Source of the DNA: Nitrospirillum amazonense
GTDB taxonomy: Bacteria; Pseudomonadota; Alphaproteobacteria; Azospirillales; Azospirillaceae
DNA: 64,000 bases
Direction: 5' to 3'
NCBI RefSeq assembly: GCF_007828045.1
Contig: NZ_VITN01000005.1
Span: 314,636-378,635 of the forward strand
The notes beneath the pieces were generated by a model, which worked only from the letters and a program-made list of their open reading frames with translations, did not search any database and was not told the origin of the DNA. Below, piece after piece: positions 19,387-32,140 of the stretch (positions are counted from its first letter, which is position 1; each line of letters begins with the position of its first letter). The position numbers and the translations under genes were made by a program.

Positions 19387-19423
19387 ACGCCGCCCGGGTT
19401 GCCCTGGGCGGCGTCTTCCTTTT
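19387..19423. terminator. Terminator between rppH and the ferritin-like gene
   Basis: ACGCCGCCC (19387-19395) pairs with GGGCGGCGT (19406-19414), followed by a T-rich stretch (CTTCCTTTT). Confidence 0.75.
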
Positions 19424-19442
19424 CCAGCGCAAGGAAGCGTCT

Positions 19443-20303
19443 TCAGGCAGCCAGGGGCGGCACGCCAGCCTTCTTCATCATACGCTTGTAGGCGTAGCGC
19501 GAGGCGACGTCATGCAGCCAGCCCTGGGGCTTCAGGCCGCTGGCCTTGAACACCATGGCGACCATGCGGTCCAGATGGTGGGGGCGGTAATAGCTGTAGG
19601 CCCGGCGCACGTAGTTGGCGAAGGCCGTCTCGCGGTGATAGGGCGCGCCCTCATCATTGTTGGCGGCGTGATAGGCGAAGGACAGCTCATCATCCTCCGT
19701 CTCGTTGATGCGCGAGAGGGAGATGCGCAGGCGGCCGAACTTGCCCAGGCGTTCCTGGGTCAGGTAATCGCCCAGGTAATCGTAGAACAGCTTGTAGTGC
19801 CGGAATTCGTCGGCCGCGATGTGGCGGCAGATCTGCTTCAGCACCGGCTCATCCGTCGCCTCGGCCAGGGCGGTGTAATAGCTGCTAGTGCCGGTCTCGA
19901 CGATGCAGCGCGCCACCAGTTCACCGGCGCGGGAACCGCGCACCGACTGGCTGACGTCGATGTCGATCTTGTAGCCCTCGCGGAAGCGCTTCACCGCCGC
20001 CTGGAAGTTCCAGCTGGGGTCCACGCGCTCGGCCCAGGCGCCCAAGGCCTCGCCATGCTGCACTTCCTCAACCGCCCACTGGCGGGCCGTCCGGCAGAAC
20101 TCCGCGTTGTCGGCGAAGACATTGCACAGGTAGTCGGCGTAGCTGTCGCCGTTGTACTCCACCAGAGCGGCGGCCTTGATGAGCTTCAGGATGTCGGGGT
20201 TGACCTTGGACCGGTCCAGCGTGTCCCAGGGCAGGCCGGCAACCGTCCAATGACCGTTGCGGGAGTCCGTAGCCTGAGATTCCGTGCCGTTGACGTCTGC
20301 CAT
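19443..20303 (-). CDS. Ferritin-like di-iron protein of unknown function
   Basis: A 286-residue protein with the four-helix carboxylate pattern of a di-iron centre: EYNGD, EEVQHGE, a glutamate in CIVETGTSSYY, and DEFRHYK. The family is related to rubrerythrin and acyl-ACP desaturase; no substrate is known to me. It has no signal peptide. It lies downstream of the atp operon in the same direction, but 410 bp and a hairpin separate them, so it is probably an independent unit. Oxygen or peroxide chemistry, or acyl modification, are possible roles. Confidence 0.65.
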   Translation of the reverse strand: MADVNGTESQATDSRNGHWTVAGLPWDTLDRSKVNPDILKLIKAAALVEYNGDSYADYLCNVFADNAEFCRTARQWAVEEVQHGEALGAWAERVDPSWNFQAAVKRFREGYKIDIDVSQSVRGSRAGELVARCIVETGTSSYYTALAEATDEPVLKQICRHIAADEFRHYKLFYDYLGDYLTQERLGKFGRLRISLSRINETEDDELSFAYHAANNDEGAPYHRETAFANYVRRAYSYYRPHHLDRMVAMVFKASGLKPQGWLHDVASRYAYKRMMKKAGVPPLAA

Positions 20304-20714
20304 GCGCGTTCCGTTCTTCGTGCCCCAGGGCCGGCGCCTTCGCTTCCGGGTGCCGGCATCCGATGACCATTATACGGGCCCGATGCTGCCGCCGTGCCCC
20401 CACTGCGACGATCGAACCCCACTCCATTCGAAAAGGTCCGCCTGGAAACAAGAAAGCCGGCGGGCTTTTCGTGATGCCCCACCGGCCGGTATGCCACAAA
20501 TTCGTAACACCCGCCAAGCTCGGCAAGGCGCCAAGCTAGCACGATGCCGCCGATCGGCAAAATGCCCACCCGTCAAGGGTGGGAACTATTGTGCTAAATC
20601 AAGGGACTGGGCTTACGTCCTAGGCGGTTTACCTAAGGGCGAAGGGGGCTAGGCACGATGTCCTAGCCCCCTTCGGGCCCTTGCGATTCGCTCTCAACTA
20701 CCAGAGACCAACCC
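20304..20714. other. Gene-free region between atpC and the ferritin-like gene
   Basis: About 410 bp with no supported gene. It holds three hairpins: 20453-20468 (AAAGCC/GGCTTT), 20565-20583 (CCCACCC/GGGTGGG) and 20641-20674 (13-bp stem). It should also contain the promoter of the ferritin-like gene. A small RNA is possible but not shown. Confidence 0.5.
20641..20674 (-). terminator. Strong hairpin downstream of atpC
   Basis: GAAGGGGGCTAGG (20641-20653) is perfectly complementary to CCTAGCCCCCTTC (20662-20674). It lies 40 bp after the atpC stop. There is no clear T-run, so it may be an RNA-stabilising 3' end rather than a classical terminator. Confidence 0.55.
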
Positions 20715-21140
20715 TTAGTGGGCGGCCGGGCCGGTGCCGAGGGCTTCCAGCTTGGCCTGGGCGACCAGCAGCTTGGCCTCCGCGGCGCGCTTGTCGACGT
20801 CGTTGGCGACGTCGGCCACGTCCTCGGCCAGATCCTTCACCTGCTGCTCCACGGCCGCACGGTCCAGGGCCGCGACCTCGATCACCTCCTCCGCCAGCAC
20901 GGTACAGCGGATCTCGGTCACCTCGGCGAAGCCGCCGGCGACGAAGATGCGGTTGCTGATGGTGGTGATGCCATCGAGGTAGATGTCGATGACGCCCGGC
21001 TTCAGCGTGGTGATCAGCGGCGCGTGGCCCGGCAGGGCACCCAGGTAGCCTTCAGTGCCCGGGACGACCACCATGTCGACCGGCTGGGAAACCAGCAGCT
21101 TTTCCGGCGACACCAGCTCGAATTCAACCTTATCGGCCAT
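20715..21140 (-). CDS. atpC: ATP synthase F1 epsilon subunit
   Basis: A 141-residue epsilon subunit: beta-sandwich domain with VPGTEGYLGALPGHAP (about residues 27-42) and a C-terminal helical hairpin with KRAAEAKLLVAQAKL. It sits in the central stalk and inhibits ATP hydrolysis. It is the last gene of atpHAGDC, 78 nt after atpD. Confidence 0.95.
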   Translation of the reverse strand: MADKVEFELVSPEKLLVSQPVDMVVVPGTEGYLGALPGHAPLITTLKPGVIDIYLDGITTISNRIFVAGGFAEVTEIRCTVLAEEVIEVAALDRAAVEQQVKDLAEDVADVANDVDKRAAEAKLLVAQAKLEALGTGPAAH

Positions 21141-21218
21141 GATGGGGCTTCCGTTCAGCGTCTTACGATAAGGGACGGAAAGGGGATCACCCCTTCCGTC
21201 CCGGTACTACTCAGGCGA

Positions 21219-23593
<2,375 letters not shown>

Positions 23594-23680
23594 GCCGTGC
23601 CTTCACTTCCTTGACAAGGTCCCTTGTGGGGAGAACTGGACTGGAGGGCGGCCCCGAAGAGCCGCCCGCCGCTACGGAGA

Positions 23681-25209
<1,529 letters not shown>

Positions 25210-25210
<1 letters not shown>

Positions 25211-25770
25211 CAGCCCACCCCTTTCATGGCGATTTTCAGCTTGGTCAGTTTGGTGCGCACGGAACTGTCGATCATGCGCGATCCGACCTTAACGATCATG
25301 CCGCCCAGCAGCGTCGGATCGACGCTGGCGGCGACGGAGACTTTGGAGCCCAGGGCCTTCTTGAGCGCGTCGGTCACGGCCGACAGCTGCTCCTCCGTCA
25401 GCGGACGGGCCGAGATGACGGTGGCCGTCTCTTCGCCGCGGCGCTGGGCCAGCTCGGCGAGGAAGGCGGCGATCATGCCGTCGAGGGCGAAAAGCCGGCG
25501 GTTCTGGGCGACCAGACCAATAAACTTGCGCACAAGCTCGGACGTGCCCGCCTGTGACAGCACCGCCTCCATGGCGCGGGCCTGCTCGGCACGCGACAGG
25601 ACAGGGCTGCGCACAACGCGACGCAGGTCTGCGCTTTCGGCGAGAACCTGCTTGAGCGACGTCAGGTCCTGCGCGGTTTGGTCCAGCGCCTTCTGCTCGT
25701 CGGCAAGGTCGAACAGCGCCGCCGCGTAGCGGGCCGCCAGTCCGGATACGACTGTCCCTTGGGATGCCAC
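25210..25770 (-). CDS. atpH: ATP synthase F1 delta subunit
   Basis: A 186-residue delta (OSCP) subunit that joins F1 to the peripheral stalk. Typical segments are [18 protein letters not shown] near the N-terminus and the C-terminal [19 protein letters not shown]. It is the first gene of the operon. The F0 genes are not here, as is usual for Alphaproteobacteria. Confidence 0.95.
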
Positions 25771-26071
25771 CTGGAAACCTCGGTTAATCCGCAGACCTGA
25801 AGGATTTCAGGGCCTTAGCAATGTGGGCCCGAACCGGGTGAAAACCACCCCGGCGTCGGGCGTCGTGCACTTAACACAGGATGTCGCAGGGCGCAACTCC
25901 ATCACTCCATCCAAAGCATACTATCCCACGGGTGAGCAGCCCGCTTTAAGGCGCCATTAACAGTTGGGGCCGCATAGTCCCCTCAACGCGCCAAAGCCAC
26001 CCGGCGCACTGACGAAAAGTCCGGAACCTTCCGGGCGCCTCCGATCCAGGGTGGCAGAGTGCTGGTGAGTC
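25771..26071. other. Divergent promoter region upstream of atpH
   Basis: About 300 bp without a gene, between the divergent starts of atpH and a small unknown gene. Its most distinctive element is the TTAA-N7-TTAA site at 25946-25960. I could not assign the atp promoter with confidence. Confidence 0.5.
25946..25960. promoter_or_regulatory. CtrA-like site TTAA-N7-TTAA
   Basis: TTAA (25946-25949), seven bases, TTAA (25957-25960), followed by C, an exact match to the CtrA consensus TTAA-N7-TTAAC. It lies 112 bp before the gene at 26072 and 176 bp before atpH. Such an AT-only pattern is rare by chance in GC-rich DNA. Confidence 0.45.
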
Positions 26072-26407
26072 ATGACTGTCGTCCCCTTCTCCTCTGCCCG
26101 CTTTACCCCCTTCGATCTGACCGAGTGGAACAGCGTCGCCCAGCCCAAGCTGGAGCGGGGCCTGTGGGAAACGGTCAGCCGCCACACCGCGCCCGACCAT
26201 GATCAGCTGATCGTGCGCTTCCCCAACCTGGACCGCCCGGTCTTCCGCTTCGAGCGTGACCGCCGCGGCACCTATCGCCTGTACTTCAACGATCGCCGCG
26301 GCTGGTACTGCATCGGCACCGGCGAGAGCGCCGAGGAATGCCTGTCCGTGTGGCGGGGCCGCGTGCCGCGCGCCACGGCCGAGGCCGGCGCGCAGGCGGG
26401 CCGTTGA
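26072..26407 (+). CDS. Small conserved-looking hypothetical protein
   Basis: A 111-residue soluble protein I do not recognise. It has a compact middle with many aromatics and arginines (RFPNLDRPVFRFERDRRG, LYFNDRRGWYCIG), probably a small beta-rich fold, and a short Ala/Gly-rich tail. No signal peptide or membrane helix. It stands alone, divergent from the atp operon, with a CtrA-like site upstream and a small hairpin after it (26435-26449). GC-rich codon use fits a resident gene. Confidence 0.65.
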   Translation: MTVVPFSSARFTPFDLTEWNSVAQPKLERGLWETVSRHTAPDHDQLIVRFPNLDRPVFRFERDRRGTYRLYFNDRRGWYCIGTGESAEECLSVWRGRVPRATAEAGAQAGR

Positions 26408-26655
26408 ACGTCCGCCGCTATACTAAAGAACGAGGGGGCCATGGGCCCCGTCGGAGCCTGAGTTGCCTGGTGAGAACCCGATTTTCGGTGGCCTGACGTT
26501 TATAAAGTCTTGGAGTCGTGTACCAGTCGAGTGGCCTAGCGTTGCCTGGAACCAGAGTTGCCTGAACACCGGCTTCAGTAGCGTTGCCTCATGTGACGAC
26601 AGGGGGCAGACCAGCGCCCCCTTCAGGGCAGACGGGACACTTATCTCAGTTGTGA
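26408..26655. other. Gene-free stretch with four GTTGCCT repeats
   Basis: GTTGCCT occurs at 26462, 26541, 26557 and 26583, irregularly spaced, together with hairpins GGGGCC/GGCCCC (26435-26449) and AGGGGGC/GCCCCCT (26601-26622). No gene is supported. The last hairpin could terminate a plus-strand transcript. Confidence 0.45.
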
Positions 26656-27642
26656 TTAGGGGCGGAGCGGCGGCGCCAGCACACGGAAAGGCGCCGCCGT
26701 TTCCATATCCACCGGCAGCCGGGCGATCGTGTCGCCATCCCCCTGCACCGGATCGCCAACCGGCCCCTCGATCCGCACCCGCACCGCCGGCATCACCCGG
26801 TATCCCAATCCCCCCTTCGCTTCCGTCCAGCGGGCCAGCCGGCCCGTCACCAGCGCCGCGCCATAACCCAGCGCCGCCAGCCGTCCGCCCGCCTCGAACA
26901 GGCAGACGTGGAAGCCGCCTTCGTCCAGCCGGGCGTCGGGCGCGCAGACGAAGCGGCCGCCATAGAAATGGCCCTTGGCCACGATGCAGGACGCCGCCTC
27001 GTGCTCGCGGATATGGCCGGCCGCGTCCGTCGTGATCACGCGATAGCGCGGACTGGGCCAGCGCGCGATCTGCGCCAGGCTTTCCAGCACATAGGCGCCC
27101 TTGCCGATCCGGCGCTTCACCCCGGGATCCACCCCCTCCACCACATGGGCGTCCAGGCCCACGCCGGCCATCATGGTGAAGAGGCGGCCGTTGGCGCGCC
27201 CAGCATGGATGGTGCGCGGCACCGCGCCCGCCAGGGTGCGCGCCAGCTCTGCCACGCCGGACGGCAGGTCCAGTTCCGCCGCCAGCACGTTGGCCGTGCC
27301 CAGGGGGATCAGGCCCAAGGCCGGCGGCGACCGGGTCGGCGCCGCCAAGAGGCCGTTCACCACCTCGTTGATGGTGCCGTCGCCGCCGGAGGCCACGACG
27401 GCGTCGGGGACGCGCCCGTCCGTCAGCGCGCCGGAGGCGGCCAGGCCCGCCAGGCGCTCGGCGTCGCGCGGGCCGGTGGTTTCCACCACCGCCACGTCGA
27501 TCCCGCCCTGGCGCAGGGCATCGACCACACGCCCCATCAGGCCCCGCCGGCGGCGGCCCGCCACAGGATTGTGAATGATCAATAGTCGGCGCGCGGGTAC
27601 GGACACAGGTTCCGTGACAGCCAAGTGAAGGGCGGAAGACAT
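26656..27642 (-). CDS. Diacylglycerol kinase-family lipid kinase
   Basis: A 328-residue member of the DAGK catalytic family (YegS/DgkB/BmrU-like). The nucleotide-binding signature SGGDGTINEVVNGL is present, after a LLIIHNPVAGR start, with PLGTANVLAAEL downstream. These soluble kinases phosphorylate diacylglycerol or related lipids, returning them to phospholipid synthesis. Start ATG 27642 is preferred; the frame runs upstream to 27699. It is divergent from a phosphoesterase-glycosyltransferase pair that probably also acts on envelope lipids. Confidence 0.85.
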   Translation of the reverse strand: MSSALHLAVTEPVSVPARRLLIIHNPVAGRRRRGLMGRVVDALRQGGIDVAVVETTGPRDAERLAGLAASGALTDGRVPDAVVASGGDGTINEVVNGLLAAPTRSPPALGLIPLGTANVLAAELDLPSGVAELARTLAGAVPRTIHAGRANGRLFTMMAGVGLDAHVVEGVDPGVKRRIGKGAYVLESLAQIARWPSPRYRVITTDAAGHIREHEAASCIVAKGHFYGGRFVCAPDARLDEGGFHVCLFEAGGRLAALGYGAALVTGRLARWTEAKGGLGYRVMPAVRVRIEGPVGDPVQGDGDTIARLPVDMETAAPFRVLAPPLRP

Positions 27643-27699
27643 ATTTATGAATGCCCCGTGAATATATGGTGAAGTCCTTGAACTTGCCTTCATCAGCAT

Positions 27700-27728
27700 T
27701 TGTCTTGCCCTACATGCTGCGGTATAGC
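27700..27728 (+). promoter_or_regulatory. Candidate sigma70 promoter of the LpxH-like gene
   Basis: TTGTCT (27700-27705), 17-bp spacer, TATAGC (27723-27728), about 50 bp before ATG 27780, in an AT-richer stretch between divergent genes. Confidence 0.45.
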
Positions 27729-27779
27729 CCTGTCAACATTACTATTGATTGTCTGCGTGGGTCATCTCGGGGGCGTAGC

Positions 27780-28613
27780 ATGGAGACGGACATGGAGACG
27801 GAACACGAGGCCCCACGGCGGTACCGCAGCATATGGCTCTCGGATCTGCATCTGGGAACCCGCGGTTGCCAGGCCGACATGCTGCTGGATTTCCTGAAGC
27901 ACACCGAGTCGGAATACCTGTACCTGGTCGGCGACATCGTCGACGGGTGGCGCCTGAAGAAGGGCTGGTACTGGCCGCAGGCCCATAACGACGTGGTGCA
28001 AAAGGTGCTGCGCCGGGTGCGCAAGGGCACCAAGGTCTTCCTGATCCCCGGCAACCATGACGAAGTCTTCCGCGACTTCATCGGCCTGCAGTTCGGCGGC
28101 GTCACCATTCTCGAGGATGCGGTCCACACCACCGCCGACGGCCGCCGCTTCCTGGTGCTGCACGGCGACCTGTTCGACGCGGTGGTGAAGTACGCCAAGT
28201 GGCTGGCCTATGTCGGGGACAGCGCCTACACGGTGCTGCTGACCCTGAACACCTGGCTGAACGCCGCCCGCCGCCGCTTCGGCTTCCAGTACTGGTCGCT
28301 CTCCGCCTACCTGAAGAATCGCACCAAGAAGGCGGTGGAGTTCATCGGCAATTATGAGCAGGCGCTGGCGGATGAGGCCAAGCGCCGGCAGGTCGACGGC
28401 ATCATTTGTGGCCACATCCACCACGCCGAGATGCGTGACATGGGTGGTGTCCTCTACTGCAACGACGGGGACTGGGTGGAATCGTGTACCGCATTGGTCG
28501 AGCACGCCGACGGCACGCTGGAGATCCTTCATTGGGCGGACGAGGTGCGCAAGCGCGCGGCGGCCCGCCAGCCTGGGCAGCCGGGCGGGACGACGCAGAA
28601 GGCTGCAGCGTGA
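27780..28613 (+). CDS. LpxH-like UDP-2,3-diacylglucosamine diphosphatase family phosphoesterase
   Basis: A 277-residue calcineurin-type metallophosphoesterase. The metal-binding motifs are in order: SDLHLG, GDIVDGW, GNHDE, LHGD and GHIHH. Members of the LpxH/LpxH2 group cleave UDP-2,3-diacylglucosamine to lipid X in lipid A synthesis. The context (waaA, lpxK and acyltransferases just downstream) fits, but pairing with a glycosyltransferase is also typical of a related phosphoesterase of unknown substrate. Start ATG 27780; ATG 27792, with GGAG 7 nt upstream, is possible. Its stop overlaps the next gene by 4 nt (GTGA). Confidence 0.8.
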   Translation: METDMETEHEAPRRYRSIWLSDLHLGTRGCQADMLLDFLKHTESEYLYLVGDIVDGWRLKKGWYWPQAHNDVVQKVLRRVRKGTKVFLIPGNHDEVFRDFIGLQFGGVTILEDAVHTTADGRRFLVLHGDLFDAVVKYAKWLAYVGDSAYTVLLTLNTWLNAARRRFGFQYWSLSAYLKNRTKKAVEFIGNYEQALADEAKRRQVDGIICGHIHHAEMRDMGGVLYCNDGDWVESCTALVEHADGTLEILHWADEVRKRAAARQPGQPGGTTQKAAA

Positions 28614-29674
28614 AAATCCTGATCGTCACGGACGCCTGGCATCCCCAGGTGAACGGCGTGGTCCGCACCCTGACCACGACGCGCGATGAATTGCGCCAGC
28701 TGGGCCATGAGGTCGAGGTCATCGCCCCGGACCGCTTCCGCACCGTGCCCATGCCGACATACCCGGAAATCCGGCTGGCGCTGAAACCCGGCGCCCGGCT
28801 GCGCCGCATGATCGACGAGATCGCGCCCGACGCCATCCACATCGCGACGGAAGGGCCCCTGGGCCTGGCCGCGCGGCGCTATTGCCTGCGCCGGCGCATC
28901 CCCTTCACCACCGCCTATCACACGCGCTTCCCGGAATATGTCCGCGACCGCTTCCCCATCCCGCTGCGCCTCAGCTACGCCCTGGTGCGCCGCTTTCACG
29001 CGCCGGCCTCCGCTGTCATGGTGGCGACGCCATCCATCGAGAACGACCTGGTGGACCGCGGCTTCCGCAACATCAAACGCTGGTCGCGCGGCGTCGACAC
29101 CGACCTGTTCCACCCGCGCGAGAAGGACTTCCTGCCCTTCCCCCGGCCCATCTTCATGTATGTGGGTCGGGTGGCGGTGGAGAAGAACATCGAGGCCTTC
29201 CTGTCGCTGGACCTGCCGGGCACCAAGGTGGTGGTGGGCGGCGGCCCGCAGTTGGACGAGCTGAAGGCCAAGTACCCGGCCACCCAGTTCGTCGGACCCA
29301 AGCATGGGGAAGAGCTGGCCGAGCACTACGCCGCCGGCGACGTCTTCGTCTTCCCCTCGCGCACCGACACCTTCGGCCTGGTGCTGCTGGAGGCCCTGGC
29401 TTCCGGCGTGCCGGTGGCGGCGTACCCTGTGCCGGGTCCGCTGGACGTGCTGGCGGGGTCGGACGTGGCCGTGCTGGACGAGGATTTGCGCAAGGCCGCC
29501 CTGGCCGCCCTGGAGATCCCGGGCGACAAGTGCCGCCGCCACGCCCTGACCTTCTCCTGGTCCGCGTCCGCCGCGCAGTTCCTGAACAACCTGCGCCCCT
29601 TCCGCGGCCACCCGGCGCTGGACCCGGCCCCCGTGTTGGACCCGCAAGCCGACGAGACCAAGAAGGCCAGTTGA
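28610..29674 (+). CDS. GT4-family glycosyltransferase (MgtA/PimB-like)
   Basis: A 354-residue GT-B glycosyltransferase. The N-terminus MKILIVTDAWHPQVNGVVRTL matches the diacylglycerol/GDP-mannose transferase group; the donor-site EX7E region appears as FPSRTDTFGLVLLEALASG. It starts with GTG at 28610, overlapping the phosphoesterase stop, so the two are coupled. It probably glycosylates a membrane lipid at the inner membrane; donor and acceptor cannot be read from sequence. Confidence 0.82.
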   Translation: MKILIVTDAWHPQVNGVVRTLTTTRDELRQLGHEVEVIAPDRFRTVPMPTYPEIRLALKPGARLRRMIDEIAPDAIHIATEGPLGLAARRYCLRRRIPFTTAYHTRFPEYVRDRFPIPLRLSYALVRRFHAPASAVMVATPSIENDLVDRGFRNIKRWSRGVDTDLFHPREKDFLPFPRPIFMYVGRVAVEKNIEAFLSLDLPGTKVVVGGGPQLDELKAKYPATQFVGPKHGEELAEHYAAGDVFVFPSRTDTFGLVLLEALASGVPVAAYPVPGPLDVLAGSDVAVLDEDLRKAALAALEIPGDKCRRHALTFSWSASAAQFLNNLRPFRGHPALDPAPVLDPQADETKKAS

Positions 29675-29790
29675 TCCCGGCCGCACAATTGACCTGCATT
29701 CGTTGAAGCGGGCGCGGGGCCGGTGCTAGGGTGGCGGCGACCGCGGCGGGCCCGTCCCGCCGCCCTATCCGTTTCCCTGACACGACCGGT

Positions 29791-31083
29791 ATGCTGGAAG
29801 CGCTTTATCGCGGGCTGACCGCCCTGGCCGGCCCCGCCGTCCGCCGCCTGCTGGACCGGCGGCTGGCCGCCGGCAAGGAAGACCCCCACCGTCTGCCCGA
29901 GCGCCTGGGCCATGCCGGCCTGCCCCGGCCCCCCGGCCGGCTGATCTGGCTGCACGCCGCCAGCGTGGGCGAATCCATGGCCGTGCTGCCGCTGATCGAC
30001 CGGCTGCTGACCCTGTCGCCCCGGCCGACCGTCCTGGTCACCACCGGCACCGTCACCTCCGCTGCGCTCATGGTCAAGCGCTTGCCGCCGGGTGCCATCC
30101 ACCAGTTCGTGCCCGTGGACCTGCCGGCGGCCGTGGCCCGTTTCATGGACCATTGGCGGCCCGACGCGGCGCTGTGGATCGAATCGGAATTCTGGCCCAA
30201 CCTGCTGCGCGCCCTGCGCAAGGCCCAGGTGCCCGCCGCCCTGGTGAACGCGCGCCTGTCGGCCGGCAGCCACCGCAACTGGCGCCGCGCGCCGCGTACC
30301 GCCCATCGCCTGCTGTCCACCTTCCGCCTGGCGCTGGCGCAGACGGCGACGGAGGCCGGGCGCCTGCGCGATCTGGGCCTGGCCGACGTGCGCTGCGTCG
30401 GCAACCTGAAATACTCCACCAGTCCCTTGCCGGCGGAGCCCCAGGCCCTGGCCGCCCTCCAGGCCGCCGTGGCCGACCGCCCCGCCTGGGTCCTCGCCAG
30501 CACCCATCCGGGCGAGGACGACTTGGCCGTCCAGGTGCATCGGCGCCTGGCCCCCCGCATCGCCGGCCTGCTGACCCTGGTGGTGCCCCGTCACCCCGCA
30601 CGGGGGCCGGAGATCGCCGCCGCCTTCCAGGCCCAAGGCCTGACTGCCAGCCGCCGCGCCACCGGCGCCCTGCCGGATGCCACCGACGCCCTGCACGTGG
30701 CCGACACGCTGGGGGAGCTGGGGCTGTTTTTCCGCCTGGCGCCGGTGGCCGCCATCGGCGGATCCTTCGTGCCGGTGGGCGGGCACAACCCCATAGAACC
30801 GGCACAGCTGGGGGCCGCCATCGTCTACGGCCCGCACATGCATAATTTCGCGGAGATAGCCGCGACCCTGGAGGCGGCCGGCGGCGCCCGCCGCGTGCCG
30901 GATGTCGACGGCCTGACAGAGGCGGTGCACGCCCTGCTGACCGACCCGGACGCGCGCGAAGCCCAGGCGGCGGCGGCCAAAGCCGTGGCCGACGACAACC
31001 GCGACGCCGTGGACCGCGTGATGGCGGCCCTGGCGCCCCTGCTGGCCGAAGGGGGCCTGCACCTGATCGGGGATGCACGGTGA
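29791..31083 (+). CDS. waaA: 3-deoxy-D-manno-octulosonic acid transferase
   Basis: A 430-residue Kdo transferase that adds Kdo from CMP-Kdo to lipid IVA at the inner membrane. Typical segments are IWLHAASVGESMAVLPLI (catalytic glutamate region), SEFWPNLL, LASTHPGEDD, PRHPARG and GGSFVPVGGHNPIEPA. An N-terminal membrane anchor is present. Start ATG 29791. The next gene lpxK starts within its stop codon (GTGA overlap), giving a lipid A mini-operon. Confidence 0.95.
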   Translation: MLEALYRGLTALAGPAVRRLLDRRLAAGKEDPHRLPERLGHAGLPRPPGRLIWLHAASVGESMAVLPLIDRLLTLSPRPTVLVTTGTVTSAALMVKRLPPGAIHQFVPVDLPAAVARFMDHWRPDAALWIESEFWPNLLRALRKAQVPAALVNARLSAGSHRNWRRAPRTAHRLLSTFRLALAQTATEAGRLRDLGLADVRCVGNLKYSTSPLPAEPQALAALQAAVADRPAWVLASTHPGEDDLAVQVHRRLAPRIAGLLTLVVPRHPARGPEIAAAFQAQGLTASRRATGALPDATDALHVADTLGELGLFFRLAPVAAIGGSFVPVGGHNPIEPAQLGAAIVYGPHMHNFAEIAATLEAAGGARRVPDVDGLTEAVHALLTDPDAREAQAAAAKAVADDNRDAVDRVMAALAPLLAEGGLHLIGDAR

Positions 31084-32060
31084 AGGCCCCCGGCTTCTGG
31101 TATCGCCCGGCCGGGCCGCTGGCGGCGCTGCTGAGTCCCTTGGGCTGTCTCTATGCCCTGGGTTCCCGCCGGCGCCAGGCCAAGGCCACGCCGCAGGAGA
31201 CCGGCATTCCCGTCATCTGCATCGGCAACCTCGTGGCGGGCGGCGCCGGCAAGACGCCGCTGTCGCAGGCGGTGATGCGGCACCTGCGCGCCCGGGGCGT
31301 CCAAGCCCACTACCTGTCGCGCGGTTATGGCGGCCGGCTGAAGGGCCCCCTGCGGGTCGATCCGGCCCGGCATGGTGCCGCCGACGTGGGGGATGAGCCG
31401 CTGCTGCTGTCGCGCACCGCCCCGGCCTGGATATCGGCGGACCGCCTGGCCGGCGCCCGGGCCGCGCGTCATGGCGGCGCCCAGGCCGTGGTGATGGACG
31501 ACGGATTCCAGAACCCGGCCCTGGCCAAGAACCTGTCGCTGCTGGTGGTGGACGGCGGCGCGGGCTTCGGCAACGGCCACGTCATCCCGGCCGGCCCCCT
31601 GCGCGAGGCGCTGGGTGATGGCCTGGCACGGGCGGACACCGTGGTAATCGTGGGTGCCGACCGTACGGGTGCCAGGGCGAGCGTGGCCGCGCTTGCCCCC
31701 GCCCTGCCCATCCTGACCGCGCGACTGGTGCCGGACGCAGCCGTGGCCGCCGGGCTGGCCGACCGCCCGGTCCTGGCCTTCGCCGGCATCGGCCGCCCGG
31801 ACAAGTTCTTCGACACCTGCCGTGAGCTGGGCCTGACAGTGGCGGAGGCGGTGCCCTTCCCCGACCATCACCCCTATGCCGAGGCTGAAGTCACCCGCCT
31901 GCTGGAGCGCGCCGCCGCCCTGGGCGCCGTGCCGCTGACGACCGAGAAGGACTGGGTGCGACTACCCGCCGCGCACCAAACCGCCATAAAAGCCCTGCCC
32001 GTGGTGCTGGCCTTCGACGATCCCGGTGCCCTGGAGCGTGTTCTGGGAACGGTGTCCTAG
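31080..32060 (+). CDS. lpxK: Tetraacyldisaccharide 4'-kinase
   Basis: A 326-residue LpxK, phosphorylating the 4' position of the lipid A disaccharide. The P-loop is GGAGKTPL (about residues 54-61) after IPVICIGNLVAG; LSRGYGG, DVGDEPLLL, MDDGFQNP and TTEKDWVRLP are all family hallmarks. It starts with GTG at 31080 and overlaps waaA by 4 nt. Confidence 0.95.
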   Translation: MKAPGFWYRPAGPLAALLSPLGCLYALGSRRRQAKATPQETGIPVICIGNLVAGGAGKTPLSQAVMRHLRARGVQAHYLSRGYGGRLKGPLRVDPARHGAADVGDEPLLLSRTAPAWISADRLAGARAARHGGAQAVVMDDGFQNPALAKNLSLLVVDGGAGFGNGHVIPAGPLREALGDGLARADTVVIVGADRTGARASVAALAPALPILTARLVPDAAVAAGLADRPVLAFAGIGRPDKFFDTCRELGLTVAEAVPFPDHHPYAEAEVTRLLERAAALGAVPLTTEKDWVRLPAAHQTAIKALPVVLAFDDPGALERVLGTVS

Positions 32061-32140
32061 AGACCCGGATTTCCAGGGACGGGCGCGCACCTTGGCGCCC
32101 GCTGATCCGCGTATGAGCTTGTCTTGCACCGGTGCGCGCC

